Below, one piece after another: positions 6,098-14,153 of a stretch of DNA of 37,737 nucleotides. Numbering within the stretch: the first letter of the stretch is position 1; every line of letters begins with the position of its first letter. This stretch comes from Alphaproteobacteria bacterium (GTDB taxonomy: Bacteria; Pseudomonadota; Alphaproteobacteria; Bin95): assembly GCA_022825195.1 (NCBI GenBank), contig JAJDYL010000163.1, positions 1 through 37,737 on the forward strand, in the 5' to 3' direction. The notes beneath the pieces were generated by a model. The model searched no databases. It was given only the letters and a program-made list of their open reading frames with translations, and was not told where the DNA came from. The position numbers and the translations under genes are program-made.

Positions 6098-7460
6098 ACC
6101 CGACCTCCGCCACTTCCAGCCGGAAGGCCTCCATCGGGTCGTCGAGCCGCATCGCGTGGTTGAGCGCGAACTCGTAGAGCGGGCCGCGCTCGGTCTCGGC
6201 CGGCGAATAGGGAAAGGCGAAGGTGGGCAGGTCTTCCTCGTCGGTCAGCGGGAAGTGCAGCAGGAAGGGATTGGCGAGGCGCGCGATCTCGCTCGCCGTC
6301 TCCTGCGAGGCCGCCGTCACGATGGCGAGCACGCCCACCTCGACCGGGTCGGACGCCTTCGCCTCCAGCGGGCCCAGCGCCGCATCGACGCCGATCAGCC
6401 GGAACTCGATGGCGTAGTCGGACGCCGCCAGGCCGGTGCGGACCGGGATTTCGCCGGCGAGGAACGCCTCCAGCCGGTCGAGCCAGCGCCGCGCGTTGGC
6501 GACATAGCGCGCGTCGCGCAGGATCGCGAGCGCGGTCGTCTGGAAGCCGGCGAGCCGCGCTCCCTCCAGCTTCACCGTGTAGGCGTCCGAGGCGACCCAG
6601 CGGGAGCCGGAGATGCGGACGCGGCGTTCGTCGAGCGCGTCGTATTTCGCGCCCCGCGCGTCCAGATGCCCGCCGGGCTCGTGAAGGATGAACGGGTCGG
6701 CGTTCTCGTAGAGCATGTGCGCCGCGACGGATTCGGGCGTGCAGCGCGCGCCCTCCGCATGAGGCTCGACGGTGCAGCCGGCCCCGTCGAATTCGAGGCC
6801 GATCACGCCGCTCATCGGCTTTGTCGAGCAGAGCGCGCCGCATTCGCCGATCTTGGCGCCGTGCCAGGCCGCGCCTGCATGTTCGCCGTTCATCAGCGGC
6901 AGGGCCGCGATTGCCGCCGTGTCCGTCGCCCGCCCGGCGATCACCACGTCCGCGCCCGTGCGAAGCGCCGCCGCGACCTGCTCCGCGCCCGCCAGCGCGA
7001 CGATGTTCGTGCAGCGCTCGATGTCTTCCTCGCCGAGGCCCGCTTCCGGGGTCCCGGCGAGCGGCGCAAGCCTGCCGGCCTTCAGGGCTTTGCGGACGGT
7101 CGCGACCGGCTGCTGCGACTTCAGCACCGCCACCTTCAGGCGGCGCCCCGCGTCCTCCGCAATGTCGCGCGTGGCCTCGAGCATCCGGTCCGCCATGCCG
7201 TCGGTGCCGCATGTCCCGGCGGAGCCCAGCACGAGCGGGCACCCGGCGGCGGCGCGCGCGTCGAGCAGCTCCCGCCATTCGGAGCGCACGGATGCGGCCG
7301 CGTATTTCGAGGTCCCGGTGCCGAGATAGTAGGGGCCGCTGTCGGTCGAGCCGCCGTCTATGCAGATGATGTCCGGCTTGTCCGCCGCCGCCCGACGGAG
7401 CGCGTCCCGGTCGAAACCGAGGCCGAGCACGCCGGAGGGAACCAGGACCCGCGTCGCCAT
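6081..7460 (-). CDS. AtuA family (DUF1446) acyclic terpene utilisation-like protein
   Basis: A 459-residue protein with AtuA/DUF1446 features: DIICIDGGSTDSGPYYLGTG (about 30-49), GSAGTCGTDG (about 88-97), VIAGRATDTA, and the conserved block LYENADPFILHEPGGHLD. AtuA was named from the citronellol/geraniol gene cluster of Pseudomonas, but most members, including those paired with DUF4387 as here, sit in other organic-acid clusters and have no demonstrated reaction. One base separates its ATG from the stop of tctA, so it belongs to the transporter operon. It probably acts on the imported substrate together with the DUF4387 protein. Family call is strong; the substrate is unknown. Confidence 0.88.
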   Translation of the reverse strand: MATRVLVPSGVLGLGFDRDALRRAAADKPDIICIDGGSTDSGPYYLGTGTSKYAAASVRSEWRELLDARAAAGCPLVLGSAGTCGTDGMADRMLEATRDIAEDAGRRLKVAVLKSQQPVATVRKALKAGRLAPLAGTPEAGLGEEDIERCTNIVALAGAEQVAAALRTGADVVIAGRATDTAAIAALPLMNGEHAGAAWHGAKIGECGALCSTKPMSGVIGLEFDGAGCTVEPHAEGARCTPESVAAHMLYENADPFILHEPGGHLDARGAKYDALDERRVRISGSRWVASDAYTVKLEGARLAGFQTTALAILRDARYVANARRWLDRLEAFLAGEIPVRTGLAASDYAIEFRLIGVDAALGPLEAKASDPVEVGVLAIVTAASQETASEIARLANPFLLHFPLTDEEDLPTFAFPYSPAETERGPLYEFALNHAMRLDDPMEAFRLEVAEVGCGPSR

Positions 7461-7461
7461 G

Positions 7462-8967
7462 TCACCCGGAACCCGCGCCCGGCCGCTTCAGGAGGTTGCG
7501 CAGGAACATCGGGGCGATGAACCCGGCGACCGCGGCCGCCCAGAGGCCGATGGAGATGCCGGACGAGAACAGGTAGGTCCAGTCGCCGTCGGAAATGACC
7601 ATCGCCCGGCGCAGGCTGTCTTCCATGTTGTTGCCGAGCAGGATCCCGAGAATGATCGGCACCGTCGGCACGTCCAGCTTGCGCAGGGCATAGCCGAGCA
7701 GGCCGAACGCGATCATCAGGATCAGGTCGAAGCTGCTGCCGGAAAGCGAGTAGATACCCGAGAAGGAGACCATGGTGATCCCCGGCAGCAGCAACCAGGG
7801 CGGCACGGAGAGAATCTTCACGAACAGGCGCACCATCGGCACGTTCATGACGAGCAGCACGAAGTTGGCGATCAGCAACGCGGCCATAAGGCCCCAGACC
7901 ACTTCCGGCCGCTCCTCGAACAGCAGCGGCCCCGGCGTGATGTTGAGCGTGAGCAGGAGCGCAAGCAGCACGGCGGTCGTGCCCGAACCCGGCACCCCGA
8001 GGGTGAGCATCGGCACGAGCGCCCCCCCGGCGGCCGCATTGTTGCCCGCTTCGGGCGCCGCCACTCCGCGCGGATTGCCCTTGCCGAAGGACTCCTTGTC
8101 GCGTGCGGCGGACTTCTCCGCCATATAGGCGAGGAAGCTGCCGAGCGAGGCGCCCGCGCCGGGCAGCACGCCTGCGAAGAAGCCGATGCCCGTCGCCCGC
8201 AGCATCGTCCAGGAGCAGCGCACGATGTCCTTCACCGGCACCGTGATGCGGCCGAGCGCGACACCGAGCGCGGTCTCGCGCCCATGGTTCTCCATGTAGA
8301 TGAAGACCTCCGCGACGGCGAACAGGCCGACGATGGCAACGAGGAAATCGACGCCGTCCATGAGGTGCATTTCGCCGAAGGTGAGGCGCGGAATGCCGGT
8401 CTGGTTGTCGAGGCCGATCATGGCGATGCCGAGCCCGATGGCGGCGGCGAGCGCCGACTTCGCCTGGTTGCGCGATGCAAGGCCGCCAAGGGTGCAGAAG
8501 GCGAGCATGTAGAGGGCGAAATATTCCGGCGGCCCGAACAGATAGGCCACGCGGGCGAGCAGCGGGGCGAGCAGCATCAGGCCGACGGTCGCGAGCAGCG
8601 CACCCACGAAGGACGCCACGCCGGAGAGCACCAGCGCATCCCCGGCCCTGCCCTGCCGGGCCATGGGATAGCCGTCCAGCGTCGTCATCAGAGCCGGCTC
8701 GTCGCCGGGTATGTTCAGCAGGATCGAGGAGATCCGCCCCCCGTACATGGCGCCGTAATAGACCGAGGTCATCAGCACCAGCGCCTCTGTCGCGTCGAGC
8801 CCCAGCGAGAACGCGAGCGGAATGAGGATCGCCACGCCGTTGGACGGCCCGAGGCCCGGCAGCGCGCCGACGATCGTGCCGATGAAGCAGCCGCCGACGG
8901 CCAGCAGCAGGGTCGTCGGCGTCAACGCAACGGCGAAACCTTGCGCCAGATGTGCAAGAAGCTCCAT
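7462..8967 (-). CDS. Tripartite tricarboxylate transporter large permease TctA
   Basis: A 501-residue integral membrane protein with many hydrophobic segments, the usual length for TctA. Typical landmarks are LPGLGPSNGVAILIPL near residue 40, SVYYGAMYGGRISSILLNIP near 70-90, and the repeat-related segment LPGAGASLGSFLAY near 270, followed by PMLTLGVPGSGTTAVLL. TctA forms the secondary-active channel for a carboxylate delivered by the periplasmic TctC and works with the small subunit TctB. The gene is third in the operon, ten bases after tctB. The substrate could be a citrate-like or other dicarboxylic or aromatic acid; the sequence does not say which. Confidence 0.92.
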   Translation of the reverse strand: MELLAHLAQGFAVALTPTTLLLAVGGCFIGTIVGALPGLGPSNGVAILIPLAFSLGLDATEALVLMTSVYYGAMYGGRISSILLNIPGDEPALMTTLDGYPMARQGRAGDALVLSGVASFVGALLATVGLMLLAPLLARVAYLFGPPEYFALYMLAFCTLGGLASRNQAKSALAAAIGLGIAMIGLDNQTGIPRLTFGEMHLMDGVDFLVAIVGLFAVAEVFIYMENHGRETALGVALGRITVPVKDIVRCSWTMLRATGIGFFAGVLPGAGASLGSFLAYMAEKSAARDKESFGKGNPRGVAAPEAGNNAAAGGALVPMLTLGVPGSGTTAVLLALLLTLNITPGPLLFEERPEVVWGLMAALLIANFVLLVMNVPMVRLFVKILSVPPWLLLPGITMVSFSGIYSLSGSSFDLILMIAFGLLGYALRKLDVPTVPIILGILLGNNMEDSLRRAMVISDGDWTYLFSSGISIGLWAAAVAGFIAPMFLRNLLKRPGAGSG

Positions 8968-8977
8968 GAGGAGCGCG

Positions 8978-9415
8978 TCAACCCGTCAGCATCCTGCCGA
9001 ACGGCGCGAGGCCGAGGCCGAGTGCGTATTTGAGAATGGCGAACAGGCCGAACGACAGGCCGAGACCCGCCGCAGCCGCAGTTCGGACGACGGGCCGGAC
9101 CTGGTAGGCGAGGATCGCAGAGGCGAGCGCTGCCGGAATGAGGAAGCCGAGCGGCCTCAGAGCGATGGCGAAGAGGTAGAGAACCGCCAGAGCGATGCCG
9201 ATGCGCCCGAGGGAGCGCCAGGCCGGCCATTCCGGATCGGGGTCCGGGCGCGCCATGATCGCAAACGCGCAAAGCAGCGCCACGCCGCCGACGATGTAGG
9301 GAAAGGTGCGGGAGCCGACCGGGTCGGACAGGAAACCGATCTGGATCTGCGTTGCGCTCAGGATGTACCCGAGCGCAACGACAGCGATCAGGAGACCGAA
9401 GACCCGGTCGCCCAT
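8978..9415 (-). CDS. Tripartite tricarboxylate transporter small subunit TctB
   Basis: A 145-residue protein with about four hydrophobic segments, matching the small membrane subunit TctB. The start is set at ATG 9415 (MGDRVFGLLIAVVALGYILS), two bases after the tctC stop, rather than at upstream codons in the same frame, which would overlap tctC. The motif GSRTFPYIVGG is characteristic of the family. It should pair with TctA in the inner membrane. The tight spacing to both neighbours supports co-translation. Confidence 0.88.
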   Translation of the reverse strand: MGDRVFGLLIAVVALGYILSATQIQIGFLSDPVGSRTFPYIVGGVALLCAFAIMARPDPDPEWPAWRSLGRIGIALAVLYLFAIALRPLGFLIPAALASAILAYQVRPVVRTAAAAGLGLSFGLFAILKYALGLGLAPFGRMLTG

Positions 9416-9417
9416 CG

Positions 9418-10386
9418 CTATTTTATGACCCCGATCTGGCGCGACAGTTCGCGGACTTCCCCGACGACCTTGTTCACATAGTCCTGGAAGTCCTTGCCGA
9501 CCTTGTTGAAGGGCGCGAGGCCGTTGGCCTTCATCGCGGCCGCCCACTCGGCGGAATCCCCGACAGCCGCCAGCGCCTTCGACCACTTGCCGTAGTCGGC
9601 CTCGGAAATGCCCTTCGGAACATAGAGGCCGCGCCAGTTCACAGCCACGAGGTCGATGCCTTGCTCCCTGGCGGTAGGAATGTCCTCGAAGCCCGGAATG
9701 CGCTCGTCGGTCATGACGGCAAGCACGCGCACCTCACCGGCCGAGAGAAAGCCGACGACTTCCGAGATGTCGCCCGTCATGGCCTGGGTGTGGCCGCCGA
9801 TCGTCTGGGTGATGGCGTCCGCGCCGCCGTCGAGGCCGATATATTTCACCGCCGTGATGTCGTTGAAGCCCGCGCGGCCCAAAGCCATCAGAACCTTCAG
9901 ATGGTCGAAGCCGCCGACGGCCGATCCGCCCGCGAAGGTGACCGACTTGGGATCCGCGATCACCGCATCGATGAGGTCCTTCAGGCCCTTGTAAGGCGAA
10001 TCCTTGGCGACAACGATGACGCCGGGATCGGCGCCGATGGCCCCGAGGAAACTCACCTGATCGGCGGTCATGCCGCCATAGGCGTTCTGGGCGAGGCGGG
10101 TGGCGGTGGCCGACGACGCGGCGACGACCAGGTCCGGGTCGTCATTGCGTTCGTTCACCACATGGTTGAAGGCGAGGCCGCCGCCGCCGCCCGCCATGTT
10201 CGTGACCTGAATCGGCGCATCGACGGCCCCGATATCGTGCATGATCTTGCCGATCGTGCGGCAGGTAAAGTCCCAGCCACCACCCGGATTTGCCGGTGCG
10301 ATGCACTCCGCGGCCATCGCCGATGTCGCGAGCCCCATGCCCAGCGCAGCGCCGAGCGTCCGCATTGCGAATGCCTGAATTTTCAT
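9418..10386 (-). CDS. Tripartite tricarboxylate transporter substrate-binding protein TctC
   Basis: A 322-residue periplasmic binding protein (Bug/TctC family). Residues 1 to about 25 form a signal peptide (MKIQAFAMRTLGAALGMG, cleavage after AMA). The mature protein has ANPGGGWDFTCRTIGKIM and the NMAGGGGGLAFNHV stretch typical of Bug proteins, and a central VTFAGGSAVGGFDHL segment. It captures the carboxylate and presents it to TctAB. It is the first gene of the operon, with a candidate promoter 32 to 60 bases upstream. Confidence 0.92.
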   Translation of the reverse strand: MKIQAFAMRTLGAALGMGLATSAMAAECIAPANPGGGWDFTCRTIGKIMHDIGAVDAPIQVTNMAGGGGGLAFNHVVNERNDDPDLVVAASSATATRLAQNAYGGMTADQVSFLGAIGADPGVIVVAKDSPYKGLKDLIDAVIADPKSVTFAGGSAVGGFDHLKVLMALGRAGFNDITAVKYIGLDGGADAITQTIGGHTQAMTGDISEVVGFLSAGEVRVLAVMTDERIPGFEDIPTAREQGIDLVAVNWRGLYVPKGISEADYGKWSKALAAVGDSAEWAAAMKANGLAPFNKVGKDFQDYVNKVVGEVRELSRQIGVIK

Positions 10387-10417
10387 GGTGTCCCCATTCT
10401 GGTTTGTCCTGCGCCTA

Positions 10418-10446
10418 CCTATAGGTGAGCCCTCTCGCTATCGCAA
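10418..10446 (-). promoter_or_regulatory. Candidate sigma-70 promoter of the tctCBA-AtuA-DUF4387 operon
   Basis: On the minus strand, TTGCGA (10446-10441) and TATAGG (10423-10418) are separated by 17 bases; each matches the consensus at four of six positions. The -10 box lies inside a perfect 10-base palindrome, ACCTATAGGT (10417-10426), which could also be an operator half of a regulator site. The predicted start point is about 25 bases before the tctC ATG. Confidence 0.4.
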
Positions 10447-10509
10447 ACGCCGATGCTTGTTGCCCCGAAAGCGGCGCGGCGCGTGGCGGACGGTGGTCTG
10501 CGATTCGGC

Positions 10510-11274
10510 CTACGGGTCGCGAAGATGCTCCAGCGCCTGGTCGAAGAGTTCCGGCGTGCCGGCGGCCAGCACAGTGCCGTTGGACTCGAGGTCGAGCGGG
10601 CGGCCCCGCCAGTCCGCGATGCGCCCGCCGGCGCCTTCGACGATGGCGACATGGGGCAGATAGTCGTAAGGCGCCATGCTGTCCTCGGCGACGAGGTCGA
10701 TCCAGCCGCAGGCCAGCAGGCCGTAAAGATGGCAGTCGCCGCCGAAATGGCGCTGGCCGCAGGCTGCCGACAGGCGGTCGAACGCCGCCCGCGACGCGCT
10801 GTCCGGGAACATGTCCGGCGAGGTGGCGTTGAGCGAAGCGGCGGAGAGGTCCCCGCAGTCGCGCGCCCGGACCGGCGCGCCGTTGAAGGTCGTGGGCTCG
10901 CCTGCAATGCCGATCCAGCGCTCGGACAGGATTGGCATGTCGATCAGGCCTGCGATCGGCTGGCCCTCCTCCAGCAGTGCCGCCATGACGCCGAACACCG
11001 GCTTGCCGTTGACGAAGGAGCGGGTGCCGTCCAGCGGGTCGAGCACCCAGACGCGGTGTGCGTCGAGCCTTTCCGAGCCGAATTCCTCGCCCAGAATGCC
11101 GTCTTCGGGGAAGACCTCCGCAATCACCCGGCGCAGCGCCAGTTCGGCCTCGCGGTCGGAGCGGGTGACCGGCGATTCGTCGCCCTTGAGTTCAACCGCC
11201 ACGCCGGAGCGGAAATGACGCCGGTGAACGGGACGAACGGTGTCGCCCAGACGGTCGAGAAAGGCGCGAATCAT
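10510..11274 (-). CDS. Inositol-monophosphatase-family phosphatase, probably histidinol-phosphatase HisN
   Basis: A 254-residue Mg-dependent phosphatase. Metal- and substrate-binding motifs are GEEFGSE (about 62-68), DPLDGTRSF (about 79-87, the DPxDGT motif) and the C-terminal YDYLPHVAIVEGAGG. In inositol monophosphatases the last motif starts WD; the YDY version with the following EGAGG block is typical of the HisN-type histidinol-phosphate phosphatases common in Alphaproteobacteria. It would make histidinol in histidine synthesis. It lies 24 bases downstream of the cytochrome c gene on the same strand. A related sugar- or nucleotide-phosphatase activity cannot be excluded. Confidence 0.8.
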   Translation of the reverse strand: MIRAFLDRLGDTVRPVHRRHFRSGVAVELKGDESPVTRSDREAELALRRVIAEVFPEDGILGEEFGSERLDAHRVWVLDPLDGTRSFVNGKPVFGVMAALLEEGQPIAGLIDMPILSERWIGIAGEPTTFNGAPVRARDCGDLSAASLNATSPDMFPDSASRAAFDRLSAACGQRHFGGDCHLYGLLACGWIDLVAEDSMAPYDYLPHVAIVEGAGGRIADWRGRPLDLESNGTVLAAGTPELFDQALEHLRDP

Positions 11275-11298
11275 CTGGCTGGCGCGCCCGAAAGCGTC

Positions 11299-12369
11299 TC
11301 AGGGCAGCGGGAGCGGTTCGTCCGCCATGGTCCGCATGAAAGCGATGACATCCGCGCGGTCCTTGGGCTTTTTCAGGCCGACAAAGGCCATCTTGCCGCC
11401 CTTCACCACCTTCCGCGGCTTGGTGAGATAGGCGTCGAGCCGCTCGTAGGTCCACTTGCCGCCGAACGCGATCATCCCCTTGGAATACTTGAAGCCTTCG
11501 CGCACTCCCACCTCGTCGCCGACGATATTCCAGAGATTGGGACCGATGCGCTTCTTGCCGCCCTTGTCGAAGGTATGGCAGGGCGCGCATTTGCGCGAAA
11601 CCTTCTTGCCCTTTTCGAGGTCGGCGGCCGCCAGGCGCTCCGCGAGGTCCCCCGGCGTTTCGGAGGCTGCGGCCGTCCCGATCAGTGAGAAGCTCCAGGC
11701 CTGCCCTTCCGGCTCCGGCGGGGCGCCCGGAGCGGGCGTCGCCTGCTCCGCAGCCTGCACGGGGGCCGGCGGCGCCGGCAGGGCGGCCTTCGGCTCGGCC
11801 TCGCCCTCCTTGGCCGGCTCGGAAGCGTCAACCTCCGGCAAGGGCCTGGGCGAGGCGGAAAGCGTGCGCAGGTAGGCGATAAGATCGGCCCGGTCGCGCG
11901 CCTTCTTCAGCCCGACGAAGGTCATTTTGGTGCCCTTGACGAAGCCCTTCGGTTTGAAGAGGAAGGCGTTGAGATTCGCGTATGTCCACTCGCCCGACAG
12001 CTCGCCCATAGCGTCCGAATATCCGAAGCCTTCGCGGGCCGCGATATCGGCGCCGACGATGTTGTAGAGGTTCGGCCCCTGTTTGGCCGCGCCGCCTTCA
12101 TCGAAGGTGTGGCAGGCGGTGCATTTCTTGGTGATGGACTGGCCGCGCGCTATGTCGGCCTCTGCCAGCATGGCCGCTACCGGCTCCGGGCCCGCCGGCT
12201 GGCTCCGCGCTGCGGGCGTGGTGGCGGCCATCTCGGTTCCATGCGGCTCGGCACCGTGTCCGCCATCGTGTTTCGGGACCAGAGTATTGCCGAAAATGCC
12301 GATAAATATGGTCACGACGCCGGCCAGCAAGAGCCCGCCCGCAATTTTGTTGACCTCGTAAAAGTCCAT
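11299..12369 (-). CDS. Membrane-anchored cytochrome c with two haem domains (CycM-like duplication)
   Basis: A 356-residue protein starting at ATG 12369. Residues 11 to 30 form an uncleaved-looking membrane helix. Two class I cytochrome c domains follow, each with a haem-binding CxxCH (CTACH at 83-87, CAPCH at 261-265) and an axial methionine in KMTFVGLK (M149) and KMAFVGLK (M327). A proline/alanine/glutamate-rich linker (about 180-225) joins them. Membrane-anchored cytochromes of the CycM/c552 type pass electrons between the bc1 complex and the terminal oxidase; most have a single haem domain. The tandem domain looks like internal duplication. It is divergent from kdsB, an order I recall as frequent in Alphaproteobacteria. 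Confidence 0.92.
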   Translation of the reverse strand: MDFYEVNKIAGGLLLAGVVTIFIGIFGNTLVPKHDGGHGAEPHGTEMAATTPAARSQPAGPEPVAAMLAEADIARGQSITKKCTACHTFDEGGAAKQGPNLYNIVGADIAAREGFGYSDAMGELSGEWTYANLNAFLFKPKGFVKGTKMTFVGLKKARDRADLIAYLRTLSASPRPLPEVDASEPAKEGEAEPKAALPAPPAPVQAAEQATPAPGAPPEPEGQAWSFSLIGTAAASETPGDLAERLAAADLEKGKKVSRKCAPCHTFDKGGKKRIGPNLWNIVGDEVGVREGFKYSKGMIAFGGKWTYERLDAYLTKPRKVVKGGKMAFVGLKKPKDRADVIAFMRTMADEPLPLP

Positions 12370-12475
12370 GCCTCGTCGTCCAGTTGACGGCCGCGCACGC
12401 CAGGGCATTCTTGCACGGCGGCATGGCGTGTGCCGGGGAGTACTCTGTCGGTTTCCGAGTGTAGGGAGGGCTGAA

Positions 12476-12520
12476 ATGAGCGGATATGCGGCGTTGCGTC
12501 GCGTAAATCGCTGTCGGTGA
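12476..12520 (+). CDS. Candidate 14-residue leader peptide overlapping kdsB start
   Basis: An ATG at 12476 has the best ribosome binding site of the region (GGAGGG five bases upstream) and opens a frame reading [14 protein letters not shown], ending in TGA at 12518-12520. That stop overlaps the GTG start of kdsB (12517-12519) in the arrangement GTGA. The kdsB GTG itself has no comparable site, so translation of kdsB may depend on ribosomes terminating here. Its N-terminus (MSG) also resembles that of KdsB (MSGSAL), so an old duplication or frameshift at the start is another reading. Confidence 0.35.
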   Translation: MSGYAALRRVNRCR

Positions 12521-13245
12521 GTGGTTCGGCGCTCATCGCGATACCCGCGCGGATGGCTTCGACGCGCCTGCCCGGCAAGCCGCTTGCCGACATTGCCGGG
12601 CGTCCGCTGATCGCCCATGTGCTCGACCGCGCCGCCGAAGCCGGCGTCGGGCCGGTGCTGGTCGCCTGTTGCGAAGAGGAAGTGGCGGCAGCGGTGCAGG
12701 CGGCAGGCGGCAACGCGGCGATGACCGAGCCGGACCTGCCGTCGGGCTCCGACCGCATCCGGGCGGCGCTCGACGATTTCGATCCGGACCGGCGGTTCGG
12801 CCGGGTGGTCAATCTCCAGGGCGACCTGCCGACCGTACCGCCGGGAGACATTCGCGCCGCGCTGGCCCTGCTCGACGACCCCGAAGTGGATATCGGCACG
12901 GTCGCCGCCCGGATCGTGCGCGAGGAGGAACGCACGAACCCCAATGTCGTGAAGGCCGTGTTCGGTGCGGATGGGCGCGCGCTCTATTTCACGCGCGCAA
13001 CGGCCCCGGCGGGCCCCGGGCCCCTGTTCCACCATATCGGCCTCTACGCCTGGCGTCGGGCTGCGCTGGAACGCTTCACGGCACTGCCGCCGAGCCCGCT
13101 GGAGCAGCGCGAGAAACTGGAGCAGCTGCGCGCCCTGGAAGCGGGGATGAGAGTCGCCGTAGCGGTCGTTGACAGCGTTCCGCTCGGTGTCGATACTCCC
13201 GCCGACCTCGCCCGAGCGCGGGAACTCCTTGACCCGCAACGATAA
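12517..13245 (+). CDS. kdsB: 3-deoxy-manno-octulosonate cytidylyltransferase KdsB
   Basis: A 242-residue cytidylyltransferase that activates KDO as CMP-KDO for lipopolysaccharide core synthesis. The nucleotide-binding signature [15 protein letters not shown] is at residues 9-23, SGSDR at 76-80 and NLQGDLPTV at 99-107 (family usually NVQGDEP). The C-terminal HHIGLYAW and [18 protein letters not shown] blocks are diagnostic. The start is GTG 12517; the first conserved strand begins six residues later, as in homologues. It lies 13 bases upstream of pheA on the same strand. Confidence 0.95.
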   Translation: MSGSALIAIPARMASTRLPGKPLADIAGRPLIAHVLDRAAEAGVGPVLVACCEEEVAAAVQAAGGNAAMTEPDLPSGSDRIRAALDDFDPDRRFGRVVNLQGDLPTVPPGDIRAALALLDDPEVDIGTVAARIVREEERTNPNVVKAVFGADGRALYFTRATAPAGPGPLFHHIGLYAWRRAALERFTALPPSPLEQREKLEQLRALEAGMRVAVAVVDSVPLGVDTPADLARARELLDPQR

Positions 13246-13258
13246 GCCGAAGCATCCG

Positions 13259-14125
13259 ATGGCCGCCGACACCGACGACCGCCGGATCGCCTTTCAGGGC
13301 GAACCGGGAGCCTATTCAGACCTCGCCTGCCGCCGGGCCTATCCGGAGCTGGAGCCGCTTCCCTGCCAGGCTTTCGAGGATGCGTTCGCGGCCGTTGAAG
13401 ACGGCAGGGCGGCGCTCGCGATGATCCCGATCGAGAACTCCATCGCCGGGCGCGTCGCGGACATCCACCGGCTGTTGCCGGAAACCGGGCTGCACATCGT
13501 CGCGGAGCATTTCGAGATGGTGCGCCACCAGCTTCTCGCCGCGCCGGGCGCCAGCCTGGAGACGATCCGGCGGGTGCGCAGCCATGTCCACGCGCTCGGC
13601 CAGTGCGGCAGGCTTATCCGCGAACTCGGCCTCACCGCGCTCGTCCACGCCGACACCGCGGGCGCAGCCGCCGAGGTGTCGCAGCGCGGCGATCCCGAGG
13701 AGGCGGCGATCGCGTCCACGCTTGCCGCCGAACATTACGGGCTGCAGATCCTGCGCGCCGATATCGAGGACGCTGCGCACAACACGACCCGCTTTATCGT
13801 GCTGGCCCGCGAGCCCGCGCATCCGCCGCCGGGCGAGCCGGTCACGACCACCCTGCTGTTCAAGGTCCGCAATGTGCCGGCCGCGCTTTACAAGGCGTTG
13901 GGCGGCTTCGCCACCAACGGCGTCAACATGACCAAGCTCGAAAGCTACATGACCGACGGCAGCTTCACCGCCACGCTGTTCTACGCCGATATCGAGGGCC
14001 ACCCGGAGGACCATTCCGTCCGGCTGGCGCTGGAGGAGCTCGATTTCTTCTCCCGCGAGACCCGCATCCTCGGCGTCTATCCGGTCTCGCCGGCGCGCGG
14101 CCGCCTGAACGGCGACGGCTGCTGA
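13259..14125 (+). CDS. pheA: Prephenate dehydratase PheA (monofunctional)
   Basis: A 288-residue enzyme converting prephenate to phenylpyruvate. The catalytic domain shows AFQGEPGAYS (11-20), IPIENSIAGRV (56-66), SHVHALGQC (108-116) and the TTRF motif (176-179) with the catalytic threonine. An ACT regulatory domain covers about 196-272 (TLLFKVRNVPAALYKAL, then LESYMTDGSFTATLFY) and should bind phenylalanine for feedback control. No chorismate mutase domain is fused. ATG 13259 lies 13 bases after kdsB. The motif usually read as ESRP in the ACT domain appears as ESYM. Confidence 0.95.
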   Translation: MAADTDDRRIAFQGEPGAYSDLACRRAYPELEPLPCQAFEDAFAAVEDGRAALAMIPIENSIAGRVADIHRLLPETGLHIVAEHFEMVRHQLLAAPGASLETIRRVRSHVHALGQCGRLIRELGLTALVHADTAGAAAEVSQRGDPEEAAIASTLAAEHYGLQILRADIEDAAHNTTRFIVLAREPAHPPPGEPVTTTLLFKVRNVPAALYKALGGFATNGVNMTKLESYMTDGSFTATLFYADIEGHPEDHSVRLALEELDFFSRETRILGVYPVSPARGRLNGDGC

Positions 14126-14153
14126 GGGCGCGGCTCAAGGAAAGCGAGACGAG

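Noticed and set aside
7360..9033. A 557-codon open frame on the plus strand
   Set aside because: It is opposite tctA and the start of AtuA, and consists of charged low-complexity sequence.
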